DNA from: Sulfurisphaera tokodaii str. 7
Lineage (GTDB): Archaea; Thermoproteota; Thermoprotei_A; Sulfolobales; Sulfolobaceae
DNA: 64,000 bases
Reading direction: 5' to 3'
NCBI RefSeq assembly: GCF_000011205.1
Contig: NC_003106.2
Span: 2,122,001-2,186,000, forward strand
Under the pieces are notes generated by a model. The model was not told where the DNA came from. It saw only the letters and a program-made list of their open reading frames with translations, and ran no database searches. Positions 38,878-47,860 of the stretch are shown here, in pieces. A program made the position numbers and the translations under genes. The stretch's first letter is position 1. Every line of letters begins with the position of its first letter.

Positions 38878-39216
38878 TTAACCATTAATATTTTCATCTA
38901 TAATTTTATAAATTCTATTCAAAATTCGATCTATTTTCTCTTTTTCTTGCTTTAATAAAGATAATTGATTCCTTAATTCAAAAGCTTGTTTTAATTTGCT
39001 TTCAATTTCACTCGCATTTTTACCTATATATTTACTCTTAAGCCTACCTTCTTCCCAATAGCGTAAGTAGTAATATTTTCTTCCATTAATCTCTTTAATT
39101 TCTAGATGGCCATTTGGAAGACTCTTTAATTTCTCTTCTAATTTTTGAATTTGAGACTCAAGCTGTTGTTGCTTCTCTTCTAGCTCTTTAATTTTCTCCC
39201 ATATCATCTTAATCAC
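38878..39216 (-). CDS. Coiled-coil protein downstream of orc1-3, 112 aa
   Basis: A 112-residue protein with N- and C-terminal coiled coils (KIKELEEKQQQLESQIQKLEEKLKSL and LRNQLSLLKQEKEKIDRIL) flanking a short beta insert EIKEINGRKYYYLRYWEEGRLKSKYIG, which resembles the compact domains of the DUF6788 kind. It follows orc1-3 by 21 bases on the same strand, so it may be cotranscribed with the initiator. Function unknown. Confidence 0.6.
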   Translation of the reverse strand: MIKMIWEKIKELEEKQQQLESQIQKLEEKLKSLPNGHLEIKEINGRKYYYLRYWEEGRLKSKYIGKNASEIESKLKQAFELRNQLSLLKQEKEKIDRILNRIYKIIDENING

Positions 39217-39237
39217 ACTTACAGTATAAACTCAATG

Positions 39238-40398
39238 TTACCATTGTTCTTCAAACCCTAAATTCATAGTATCCTCTAACGCCTTTCTAATCTTGTCCTT
39301 ATCAGTAATTTCAATGTATTTCCTTATACCACCAGCCCTACCCTTATTAATAATCTTCACTTTTATTATTCCAAACATATCTAATTCAGAAATTATATCG
39401 GAAAATCTTCTATATGAAAGAGGTTTTTGTTTATACTGATTACATAAATCAGAATAAATTTTATGGGCAGTTACAACATCCTCTGCATCCATAGTTGCCA
39501 TTAATGCTAACTTATAATGGAATGGAAGAGCCTTAATGGCCTCAATTAGTCTTTCTTGTTCATATTCTATGATTGCTCTATCAACATGATCTTTCCTAAT
39601 AAAACCTTCTCCAGAAGCCAATTGAGCTGCTCTAAATAATAAATTAACTGCTTTTCTTGCATCCCCGTGCTCTTTCGCTGAAATTGCAGCTATATATGAG
39701 AGTATATTATCATCATAAGTACCCCTATAAAGTCCGTATTCTGCATAAATTGACAATATATGTTTAAGCTGCTCAGCATCATATGGTTTAAAAAATACAG
39801 TAGGTCCTAAAGAGGATAAAACCCTTGGTTCCATATAATCCCTTATATTTATATCATTGCTTATCATTATCACCGAAATATCTGCATCAGCCCTTAAAAG
39901 TTGATAAAGCACAATATCACCACCACGTCTCTTTATAAGAGTATCTACTTCGTCTAAGTATACTAAGGCTTTTTTTCCATTGAGTTCTTCTTTAATCTTC
40001 TCTATATATTCTCCTAGGTTTATGCCATGCTTTGGGACTTCATCAGTAGTTAATCTCTCAGTTAAAGCGGATAGTACAGCTTGAGGCGTACCACCTACCT
40101 CTCTACAATTTACATATGCTTGTTTTACTTTACTATAATCAGAATCCTCTTGTTTAACCTCTTCTATCTCATTTAGCATATATCTGGCTACAAACGTTTT
40201 ACCAGTTCCAGTAAGACCTAAAAATAACGTAGAAAATTTAACATCAGATTTCACAAAATATCTAACTGCAACAGCGACTTCTTTTAGTATATCTTCTCTG
40301 AAGGGTATGTCTTTAAATACAGTTAAAGGATCTATGAAAACCCTTGGATCCTTAATAACTTCTCCTTTACCACCTTTCAAGGTATCCCTAATTGACAC
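39238..40398 (-). CDS. cdc6-3: Replication initiator Orc1/Cdc6, Orc1-3 (Cdc6-3) type
   Basis: A 386-residue AAA+ initiator. Walker A GLTGTGKT is at residues 61-68, Walker B YLDEVD near 151, sensor and arginine-finger regions follow ([20 protein letters not shown]), and a C-terminal winged helix ([20 protein letters not shown]) contacts DNA. The N-terminus [21 protein letters not shown] is essentially that of the Saccharolobus solfataricus Cdc6-3, the initiator located beside oriC2. The start is GTG 40398. A TTTCATACGTT motif found in the neighbouring inverted arms lies 24-34 bases before the start, between start and TATA, so autoregulation is possible. Confidence 0.92.
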   Translation of the reverse strand: MSIRDTLKGGKGEVIKDPRVFIDPLTVFKDIPFREDILKEVAVAVRYFVKSDVKFSTLFLGLTGTGKTFVARYMLNEIEEVKQEDSDYSKVKQAYVNCREVGGTPQAVLSALTERLTTDEVPKHGINLGEYIEKIKEELNGKKALVYLDEVDTLIKRRGGDIVLYQLLRADADISVIMISNDINIRDYMEPRVLSSLGPTVFFKPYDAEQLKHILSIYAEYGLYRGTYDDNILSYIAAISAKEHGDARKAVNLLFRAAQLASGEGFIRKDHVDRAIIEYEQERLIEAIKALPFHYKLALMATMDAEDVVTAHKIYSDLCNQYKQKPLSYRRFSDIISELDMFGIIKVKIINKGRAGGIRKYIEITDKDKIRKALEDTMNLGFEEQW

Positions 40399-40833
40399 AA
40401 TATTTCAATTGTTTCATACGTTATTTTAGTTATCAATTATTTCTTATGGTGTTACCAAATTCTTTTGCACGATGAGAATTACTTGACGTTTGACTCCCCA
40501 GTTTTACAGTAAATTTCATACGTTTCATTTACATTATATACCCTAATCTCCCAATTATGTTCACTTTAAAAATATTTTCAGTTATAAGTGTTTTAATTCA
40601 AATCATTCGGAAATACTAATTTGTACGTTTTATATAATAATATTTTAGAGAGACTGTGAATTTCAGTCGTTTTATATTTAAATAGGATGTGAATCAACTC
40701 TCAGAGTTTGTATAATATAATTAGTATATGAGAAAAATAAAAAATAAAAACATTTGAAAACCTGAGTCTGTATCTTTATATTAGGGTACGTCAGAGGACC
40801 GAAACGTATGAAATTTACTGTAAAACTGGGGAG
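40399..40833. other. Candidate replication origin (oriC2-like) between orc1-3 and icd
   Basis: 435 bases without any gene. Two arms of 38 bp, identical in inverted orientation (40489-40526 and 40801-40838), enclose a 274-bp AT-rich core with poly-A/T tracts and ATATAATAATATTTT near 40637. Each arm has a TCCCC/GGGGA tract at its outer part and TTTCATACGTT at its inner part; a third TTTCATACGTT is at 40422-40432. Position next to the Orc1-3 gene, symmetry and AT-richness are those of a Sulfolobales origin; origin function itself is inferred. Confidence 0.6.
40489..40526 (+). repeat. 38-bp inverted repeat, left arm
   Basis: Identical over 38 of 38 bases to the reverse complement of 40801-40838. 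Outer end TTTGACTCCCC, inner end ATACGTTTC. Flanks on both sides are unrelated to those of the right arm. Confidence 0.95.
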
Positions 40834-40838
40834 TCAAA
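40801..40838 (-). repeat. 38-bp inverted repeat, right arm, runs into icd
   Basis: Reverse complement of 40489-40526. The last five bases cover the stop codon and last base of the final codon of icd, so repeat conservation and the icd C-terminus are linked here. Confidence 0.95.
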
Positions 40839-42063
40839 TTGTGTCCATTATCTTTATTAGTTCATCTGCGTACTCTTTGGTACCTAATGCTTTTACTCCC
40901 ATAAACCTAGCAATATCCTGTGTAACTTTCTTGTCTCTTATTGCCATATTAATAGCTTTTTCTATTAAGTCAGCAGCTTCATTCCATCCCATCCATCTTA
41001 GCATCAATTCTCCAGCTTTTATAATTCCTGTTGGGTTAGCTACATTTTTGCCAGCATACTTTGGTGCTGTACCATGAATAGCTTCAAACATTCCTCCCTC
41101 GTCGCCAATATTAGCTCCTCCTAGCATTCCAATATTGCCGATTAATGCACCGGCCGCATCAGAAATATAGTCACCGTTTACGTTTGGTGCTAAAATTATA
41201 TCATATTCTTCTGGTCTTATTATTATTTGTTGGAACATATTATCAGCAATTCTATCATTTAGAATTATTTTACCTTGATCTGGTTTACCCTGGTTTATTT
41301 CTTCTTCCGTAACTATAAAATCACGATATTCTTTTAGAGCAACTTCATATGCCCATTCTCTAAAAGCTCCTTCTGTATATTTCATAACATTACCTTTATG
41401 CATAATAGTAACCTTTTTCCTTTTATGTTCTATTGCATACTGTATTGCTAACCTAGTAATTCTTTGAGTTTTATATTTACTCATTACCTTTATCCCTATT
41501 CCGGTATCGTCTTCTATTTCTACTTTTAGTTCTTTTCTTAGAAAGTCTCTAATTTTTTTAGCCTCCTCACTATTAAATGGATATTCTATTCCTCTATATA
41601 GATCATCAGTATTTTCTCTAAAAATTATCATATCTACTTTTTCGGGATGTTTTAGGGGGCTTTCTAGTCCCTCAATATATTTTACTGGTCTTATATTTGC
41701 GTATAAGTCAAGCATTAATCTAATAGCTACATTAACAGATTTCCATCCTTTTCCTATTGGAGTTTCTAATGGACCTTTAAGAACTACTCTATATTTAAGT
41801 AACATCTCTTGAGTTTCTTTTGGAAATCTATCATTAACTAATTTTTCAGCTTTTTCACCAGCATAAACTTCTAACCATTTTATCTCTCTAGAGCTACCAT
41901 AAGCTCTTTCTACAGCTTTATTAATCACCTTTATTGCAGCGTTAGTTATCTCTGGACCTATTCCATCTCCTTCTATATATAAAATCACGGGTTTATTTGG
42001 TACTATCCATTTTCCCTTATCGAATTTGATTTTTTCTCCATCCTCGGGTTCTTTGTATAACAT
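40834..42063 (-). CDS. icd: Isocitrate dehydrogenase, NADP-type
   Basis: A 409-residue TCA-cycle enzyme converting isocitrate to 2-oxoglutarate. VILYIEGDGIGPEI begins the fold, IIFRENTDDLYRGIEYP carries substrate-binding residues, IMHKGNVMKYTEG and APNVNGDYISDAAG the catalytic Lys and Asp, and GMFEAIHGTAPKYAGKNVANPTG binds the cofactor. The stop codon lies in the right arm of the 38-bp repeat. Promoter in the AT-rich gap before 42063; not in an operon. Confidence 0.93.
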   Translation of the reverse strand: MLYKEPEDGEKIKFDKGKWIVPNKPVILYIEGDGIGPEITNAAIKVINKAVERAYGSSREIKWLEVYAGEKAEKLVNDRFPKETQEMLLKYRVVLKGPLETPIGKGWKSVNVAIRLMLDLYANIRPVKYIEGLESPLKHPEKVDMIIFRENTDDLYRGIEYPFNSEEAKKIRDFLRKELKVEIEDDTGIGIKVMSKYKTQRITRLAIQYAIEHKRKKVTIMHKGNVMKYTEGAFREWAYEVALKEYRDFIVTEEEINQGKPDQGKIILNDRIADNMFQQIIIRPEEYDIILAPNVNGDYISDAAGALIGNIGMLGGANIGDEGGMFEAIHGTAPKYAGKNVANPTGIIKAGELMLRWMGWNEAADLIEKAINMAIRDKKVTQDIARFMGVKALGTKEYADELIKIMDTI

Positions 42064-42270
42064 TTATGATTTACGTAGTCAAATAGATTATTTATATCTT
42101 ACTTTAACAAGTCACTCTTAAAATAAAATATTACTCAACTTTAAATTAAATAAAAAACCCCTTATTATACTATAAAATTAATCCTATTTGTATTTTTCAA
42201 AAATTTTGATAAATATGCTAAGGTCTTGTGTGGAAAAATTATAAAATGTTAATATCGAGTATTACTACTG

Positions 42271-45200
42271 ATGTGGTCATTATTATTTTTAATTTTAATA
42301 ATCTCATCCTCACTAGCACTTCCTATTTATCTTCAACCGCAAGTATCGTCACAAATACCTAGCAATCAGCTAGTTAATGTAGCAATTGTTTTGCCTCCTA
42401 AAAATCTAGGATTACTTCAAATTTATGTGCAGCAGCATAAAATTGTAAATCAATCGCAACTCATTTCTCTATTTATTCCTAATGCTACAATAAATAAAAT
42501 AGTTAGTATACTAAAGTATAATGGAATAAATCCACAAGTCACATTAAATGTTATTTCTTTTCAAGCTAAGGCTGGGGTAATAGAAAAATTGTTTAATGGC
42601 GAATTTGTTACAACTACTATCCTAGGCAAAAAGATTTACTATTTTGTAAGTGAAGGTTCTTCCTCTTTTCCAGGAATCGTTTTAGCTACTAATTTAACGT
42701 CATTATTTCTATCAAAGCCTAATAACCTAGTAAATATAACTCAAGCAGTAGCTTATAATATGGTTACTCCCATAGAGATTCAGAAAGCTTACAACATAAC
42801 TTACTTATTAAATAGAGGAATAAACGGTAGCGGAGTCAACATTGGAATCCTTGATTTCGAGGGAGATCCTTATATTTATCAACAACTTCAAGATTTTGAT
42901 TCTATTTATGGATTACCTAATCCACCTTTGTTCAAGATAGTACCTATTGGTCCATATAATCCTAATGATGGTATTGCCAGTGGTTGGGCATTGGAAATTT
43001 CTTTAGATGTTGAATACGCTCACGCTGCTGCACCAGATGCTGGAATAATACTTTACGTTGCTAATCCGGCAATTTCAATACCTCAAGCTATAGCATATAT
43101 TGATCAGCAAGACGAAGTAAGTGTTGTTTCCCAAAGCTGGGGTATTCCAGAAATTTATTTCTTATTAGGCTTGTTACCAATGTCATATTTACAAGCGATG
43201 ATCTATGAATATTGGCTAGGAGAAGCTGAAGGAATAACTTTTATTGCAGCTTCTGGAGATGCCGGGGGTAATGGTTATAACTTCTTCTTAAGTCCTTTAG
43301 GATCAACAATAGTACCTTCTTCTATTCCGTATGTTTTATCTGTAGGGGGTTCAACATTATATATATCTGGTAATGAAAGTTATCAAACAGCCTGGAGTGG
43401 AGAAAGTATATTTGGTTCTACAACTGGTGGTTATAGTGCTATATTCCCTTCTCCTCCATATCAAGGGCTTAAAGGATATAGGATTACCCCAGATATAGTT
43501 GCTGATGCAAATCCATATTCTGGAGTACCTATAGTTTATTACTATAATACTACATACCTTGTTGGAGGAACTTCTTTAGCTACTCCTATAGTGGCTGGAA
43601 TTATAGCTTTAGCTACTCAAGTTCATGGAAGGCTTGGTTTTATTAATCCTTTAATTTATGCTTTAAATGGAACTAAAGCTATTGTTCCAATTAATGTAGG
43701 ATATAATACTCCATATGAAGCTAATGAAAGTTTAAATCCTGTCACTGGATTAGGATATATTAATGCAGGTTACTTCGTTAACCTATTGAAGAAACCTTTG
43801 ATTTCATTATCATTAGCTGTTCAAAATACTACATATTTACTGAATCAGGAAATTCAAGTAGTAGCTTATCTTAAGGGAGCTTCATCATACCCGTCAAGTA
43901 TAACTGCATATGTGTATAATGGGACATCCGTAGTATTTTCATTTCCTCTTATTTATAACGGTTCTGCTTATGTTGGGAAAATTAGCATAGATAAATCTGG
44001 TGTATATGAAATCTACGCGAGTTACGATAATACTTACGGTTTTACCTATATTATTGTAGGTTATCAAGCAGTTTTTATATTTCCGATAGTTGCAATCTAT
44101 CCTGTACCGACTAGCATACCAGTATTAGTTATGATAACTTATCCTAATGGTACTTTAGTCTCTTCATATAACTCTACTACTTTACTGGTCTATAAGGAGA
44201 ATCAAATAGATGGTTCATTATCTCAAGTTGGTAGTGCTCGTTTAAATAATCTGCCAGTTGTTAATATTTCCCAGTTAGGCATATCAATTAAATTTAAATC
44301 TGGAATATTAGAAGGTTATATAAACTTAACGAGTAGTAAATTTGGAGGAGTTTATGTTTTATCTGTTAACAATACCATAGGGCTGGATGAAATAGTCCTA
44401 GGGATGTATATTGTACCAGCAGTCATTCCTAATTCCTTTACAGAACCTACTTCTATTTATAGCGGAGAAAATATAACGATTGAAGTGTTAGTTGAAAGTT
44501 TAGGATTGCCTAACATAACTGTCTCATTTATTAAGGATGGAAAAGTTTATTACAGCACACAAATTAATTCTATCCTTTATAATGGTGCTTCATATTATAT
44601 TGCACAAATATCTGTACCTAGATTGCCTGATGGATATTATACTATTGAGGCATATGGTGAATACAGTAATGGGTCTTATGTGACTTACGGTGCCGGATAT
44701 ACTCAAATTTATGTTAGTAGTCAAAAATTGATTTTGAATGCATCAATAAGCTCTGTGGCTTTTGAAAATAGCAGTGTAATTGTAAAAGCTAAAATATATT
44801 ATCCTAATGGGACTCCAGTAAAGTTTGGTATATTTAGCGCTATATTTGTTCCTAATTATCTTATGAGTCAGCTAGACAATTTAGAGATTTCATACTCAGT
44901 AAGTTTAAGTTACAAAAATGGTGAGTGGATAGGTAATTTCACAATCCCAGAGGGAAGTTATGATAATTCTGGGTTAACTATAGACGAATTAGCCGGTGTA
45001 TGGAATGTATATCTTGTTGGTATATCATCGAATGGTATTCCATTGCCTTTTAATTCAAGTTTGAATTATAATACATTAAATATAGAGCCAACATCCACTG
45101 GCTTATCATTCTTAGTTTTGCCATATAATTATGTTCCGCAATTTAATGGAAATTATGCATACCATATTTATGCACCTAAAGCAGTAATTGAAAATAAGAC

Positions 45201-45519
45201 TGTAATATTAATCGATTCCATAATAGAAAATTTAACTGCAATAAACTCTGTAATATATTCTTATAATACTCAAATATATCATGCCACTTTAATTAATTCT
45301 AAAATAGAGAATATAACAAAAGTCTCAGCAAATATACAAAATGTAGAAGTCGTAAACTCTACTAATATTACTAGGCCAACAATTACCTCAACTGAAAGTA
45401 ATACTACTGTTAGCCTACCGAATTATGGAGACGCGTTCATTATAGAATTTATTATAGCTATTGTAATTAATGCCATTGTGGTTACATTATTCGTTATTAC
45501 AGATAGAAATAAAAGATAG
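42271..45519 (+). CDS. Large cell-surface serine-carboxyl peptidase (S53, sedolisin/kumamolisin type)
   Basis: A 1082-residue secreted, membrane-anchored acid protease. Signal peptide LFLILIISSSLALPIYL; propeptide of about 150 residues (pro-kumamolisin-like); catalytic domain with Glu242 and Asp246 in WALEISLDVEYAHA, oxyanion Asp330 in AASGDAGGN and nucleophile Ser435 in GGTSLATP. Residues about 510-1000 are beta-sandwich repeats with many N-glycosylation sites; a helix at 1056-1075 (IIEFIIAIVINAIVVTLFVI) anchors the C-terminus. S53 peptidases work at acid pH, fitting an acidophile's exterior. The ATG follows a TATA box by about 26 nt. Confidence 0.92.
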   Translation: MWSLLFLILIISSSLALPIYLQPQVSSQIPSNQLVNVAIVLPPKNLGLLQIYVQQHKIVNQSQLISLFIPNATINKIVSILKYNGINPQVTLNVISFQAKAGVIEKLFNGEFVTTTILGKKIYYFVSEGSSSFPGIVLATNLTSLFLSKPNNLVNITQAVAYNMVTPIEIQKAYNITYLLNRGINGSGVNIGILDFEGDPYIYQQLQDFDSIYGLPNPPLFKIVPIGPYNPNDGIASGWALEISLDVEYAHAAAPDAGIILYVANPAISIPQAIAYIDQQDEVSVVSQSWGIPEIYFLLGLLPMSYLQAMIYEYWLGEAEGITFIAASGDAGGNGYNFFLSPLGSTIVPSSIPYVLSVGGSTLYISGNESYQTAWSGESIFGSTTGGYSAIFPSPPYQGLKGYRITPDIVADANPYSGVPIVYYYNTTYLVGGTSLATPIVAGIIALATQVHGRLGFINPLIYALNGTKAIVPINVGYNTPYEANESLNPVTGLGYINAGYFVNLLKKPLISLSLAVQNTTYLLNQEIQVVAYLKGASSYPSSITAYVYNGTSVVFSFPLIYNGSAYVGKISIDKSGVYEIYASYDNTYGFTYIIVGYQAVFIFPIVAIYPVPTSIPVLVMITYPNGTLVSSYNSTTLLVYKENQIDGSLSQVGSARLNNLPVVNISQLGISIKFKSGILEGYINLTSSKFGGVYVLSVNNTIGLDEIVLGMYIVPAVIPNSFTEPTSIYSGENITIEVLVESLGLPNITVSFIKDGKVYYSTQINSILYNGASYYIAQISVPRLPDGYYTIEAYGEYSNGSYVTYGAGYTQIYVSSQKLILNASISSVAFENSSVIVKAKIYYPNGTPVKFGIFSAIFVPNYLMSQLDNLEISYSVSLSYKNGEWIGNFTIPEGSYDNSGLTIDELAGVWNVYLVGISSNGIPLPFNSSLNYNTLNIEPTSTGLSFLVLPYNYVPQFNGNYAYHIYAPKAVIENKTVILIDSIIENLTAINSVIYSYNTQIYHATLINSKIENITKVSANIQNVEVVNSTNITRPTITSTESNTTVSLPNYGDAFIIEFIIAIVINAIVVTLFVITDRNKR

Positions 45520-45526
45520 TTAACAC

Positions 45527-45871
45527 TTATTTTACATCTGTTATAATTCCCATCCAAGCGTTTTCATCATAAATTAAATATTCTACTTCTAAGTAAACTT
45601 TTTTTGTTGAATGTTTTGTCTTTATTTTTAGTGGGTAAATAAAATAGTAAACATCTCCTTCTACTTCTTTTTTAGCTCTTTCAGGGAATTCTACCTCATA
45701 TCCATAACTTTCAATTATTTCTTGAATCTTAGTGGTTAGTTTTGCAACTATCTCCTTTAGCGATTCTCCGTAAATTGGTTCAAAAGTTAAAGCTTTCAAC
45801 TCTTTCTTTAAAGTGACAATACTTTCTGATGTTCTTTTGCGTACTTTTTGCTTTGGTTTGTGCTTTTCCAC
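45527..45871 (-). CDS. Hypothetical protein, 114 aa
   Basis: Not recognised. Basic N-terminus (MEKHKPKQKVRKR), a helix (LKEIVAKLTTKIQEIIESYG) and a beta sheet (VYYFIYPLKIKTKHSTKKVYLEVEYLIYD). It precedes, and is separated by 39 bases from, the next minus-strand gene upstream, whose mRNA may include it. No functional assignment. Confidence 0.5.
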   Translation of the reverse strand: MEKHKPKQKVRKRTSESIVTLKKELKALTFEPIYGESLKEIVAKLTTKIQEIIESYGYEVEFPERAKKEVEGDVYYFIYPLKIKTKHSTKKVYLEVEYLIYDENAWMGIITDVK

Positions 45872-45910
45872 AAATAAAAGATGTGAAATAATGCTTTAAA
45901 AAGAATTGTG

Positions 45911-47356
45911 TTAAACGTAGTACTCGCTAATACTTCGTCTAATCCCCCATCCATCATCATATAATTCTTCTAAACCTTTTTCTATTAGAGATTTTATGTG
46001 TGGATCTTTCACGTTATCTTCTAATGTTACATATTTACTAGCTATAATATTCATAAATGATGTTAGATTTATTTTCATGTTATCTGATATTTCTGAAGGA
46101 TCTCTCTTAAAGAAGCCGAAGAAAGTAGATTTTTTATTATTGTTATATATTTGTGGCGGAATTATATAAGTATTACTGTTTATATCAACAACTAGAAGAA
46201 ATGGTAAAATTACTTCAACAGAATCCTTATCGAAAGGAGCTCTTTTAGTAAACATTCTAATTCTTTCTAGCTCATTATTACATATTGATTTAATATTTTC
46301 TAATTGATTTAATATATTTTTCTGTAATTCATCTAATTCTCTTATTTTCACGTCTATACTTTCTAATTCCTTTTGCTTTTGTGCGGTTAATGATTCTATT
46401 TCATGGACCATATTTCTTATTTCGATTCTATATTTATTCTTTATTTCAGAAAGTTTACTCTGTATTTCAGAAAGGTATCTTGACCTTAAAGTTGTAATGT
46501 TTTCTAAATCCTTTTGAAAAGACGGATTTGTCTCATAATCTAACTCTGCTTTTCCTATTAATACTTCAATATCTGCCATTTTGGAATATAGTTTAGTAGC
46601 TTCATTAAGCAATTCACTTTCCAAGTTTTTCTTTGCTGTTGCTAGAGTTTTCTTAAGTACTTCATTCTTCTCTTGAAGTATTGAATTATATTTGTCTTCA
46701 ATCTGCTTTCGTTCTTCTGCTCTCTTTCCTTTAATTATTGTTAATATAGTATTTATTTTACTCTCGACATCGTTTATTTTGTTTATATTTTCCTTTATTA
46801 AAGATTCTCTCTGATTTATATCAGTAATAATAGAATCTATATCTACTTGGGTTAAAATTTTATCTAATATTCTAAGGGGTAATTCTGGGCTGCCATATGA
46901 AAGAATGGGTGAAATATCATCAATAATAACTCCTTTAAAAATTTCTTCTTCTTTTCCTTTAATATCTTTCCATCTAAAAGACTTCAAAATTGCTAAAATT
47001 TCAGAATCATTTTTATTATTTTCTAGGCCATCTAAAATTCTTTTATAATCTTGTAAGATTATGAATTCTAGTTTAGTTTCAATATTTAAAGTTTCATCAA
47101 AAATTATATATCCACCGCTTTTTTCATGTTTAACTAATAATAATGGCCATCCAATTAAGGTGGCCTTCTTTATTTTTACATTTTTAGGGGCTGCTTTTAC
47201 TAATGTTACCGCTAATTGCTTTTCTACTGGTAAAGGTTGATAAGAGTTATCTACAGCAAGTGGTAAATATACACTATCCACACTACAAAATAAGTTGAGA
47301 AAAATATATGTGTTTTTATTATCGTTATGTATTATTTTTAGCAGTAGGTTTGGCAA
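45911..47356 (-). CDS. Hypothetical protein with central coiled coil, 481 aa
   Basis: A three-part protein: an N-terminal beta domain (about 1-175, ending PELPLRILDKIL), a coiled coil of about 200 residues (180-385; RESLIKENINKINDVESKINTIL to KELESIDVKIRELDELQKNIL) and a C-terminal domain with PFLLVVDINSNTYIIPPQI, which repeats the WPLLLV-type strand of the N-terminal part. It could be a scaffold between N- and C-terminal halves. TTG 47356 is 26 nt from a TATA-like TTTTAAAG, so leaderless. No ATPase motif. Function unknown. Confidence 0.55.
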   Translation of the reverse strand: MPNLLLKIIHNDNKNTYIFLNLFCSVDSVYLPLAVDNSYQPLPVEKQLAVTLVKAAPKNVKIKKATLIGWPLLLVKHEKSGGYIIFDETLNIETKLEFIILQDYKRILDGLENNKNDSEILAILKSFRWKDIKGKEEEIFKGVIIDDISPILSYGSPELPLRILDKILTQVDIDSIITDINQRESLIKENINKINDVESKINTILTIIKGKRAEERKQIEDKYNSILQEKNEVLKKTLATAKKNLESELLNEATKLYSKMADIEVLIGKAELDYETNPSFQKDLENITTLRSRYLSEIQSKLSEIKNKYRIEIRNMVHEIESLTAQKQKELESIDVKIRELDELQKNILNQLENIKSICNNELERIRMFTKRAPFDKDSVEVILPFLLVVDINSNTYIIPPQIYNNNKKSTFFGFFKRDPSEISDNMKINLTSFMNIIASKYVTLEDNVKDPHIKSLIEKGLEELYDDGWGIRRSISEYYV

Positions 47357-47860
47357 TTCTTAATATATAGAATAAAACATCACTTTAAAACTTAAGAGTT
47401 AAATAAAACTACTCTAAAGTTATGAAGAAAAAATAATATCTAATTAATTGAGATTAATTCTTAGAGAGATAAAAGTTATTTCTATCTAAGAAAAGTTAAT
47501 CTTTTAAATGATTTCATGAGATGTGATACAATTCTCTTATTTTTATATCCTTTATTCCTCTTACTGTGATACCTTAGGGACTAATTATGAAGTAACAGTA
47601 AGCTTAATTAACTATTCTTCTTTCCCTATTATATTACTCTAAGAGTTCATAGTGGAGCCATCTGATCATTATACAATAATAAAAAATTTTGGTATTAGAT
47701 AGAATTGAAATTATAAAGAATATTAAATAATATAAATTTTATAATTCATAGGAAATTACTAGTTACACATTTCTAATTAATTTAGGATCTTCTATTATGA
47801 ATAAAAAATTTTATTATTTTTTTTAGTAAATTTTATTAATTTCTTTTTTAGATAATTTAA
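47357..47860. other. Long intergenic region holding a decayed AbrB-TnpB-derived (MITE-like) element
   Basis: 504 bases without a gene. Its 47478-47755 part resembles the ends of the 58-60.6 kb element (see separate entry). The flanking AT-rich rests (47357-47477 and 47756-47860) show no structure I can name. Confidence 0.55.
47478..47755. mobile_element. Internally deleted MITE-like relative of the AbrB-TnpB element
   Basis: The left part (about 47478-47680) aligns with 57979-58170 with mainly C-to-T and G-to-A differences, keeping a CTTACTGT/ACAGTAAG stem where the other copy has CTCCCCGTG/CACGGGGAG, and ends TCATAGTGG...CTGAT as there. The right part (about 47715-47755) matches the end of the TnpB gene and its downstream bases (TTAAATAATATAAA, then TTTATAA). 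The AbrB and TnpB interior is missing. Boundaries are approximate. Confidence 0.6.

Noticed and set aside
40489-40838. The 38-bp inverted arms as terminal repeats of a 350-bp MITE
   Set aside because: No target-site duplication is seen beside the arms, the right arm runs into icd, and a third arm motif lies outside the putative element next to orc1-3. An origin reading explains more, but the MITE reading is not excluded.
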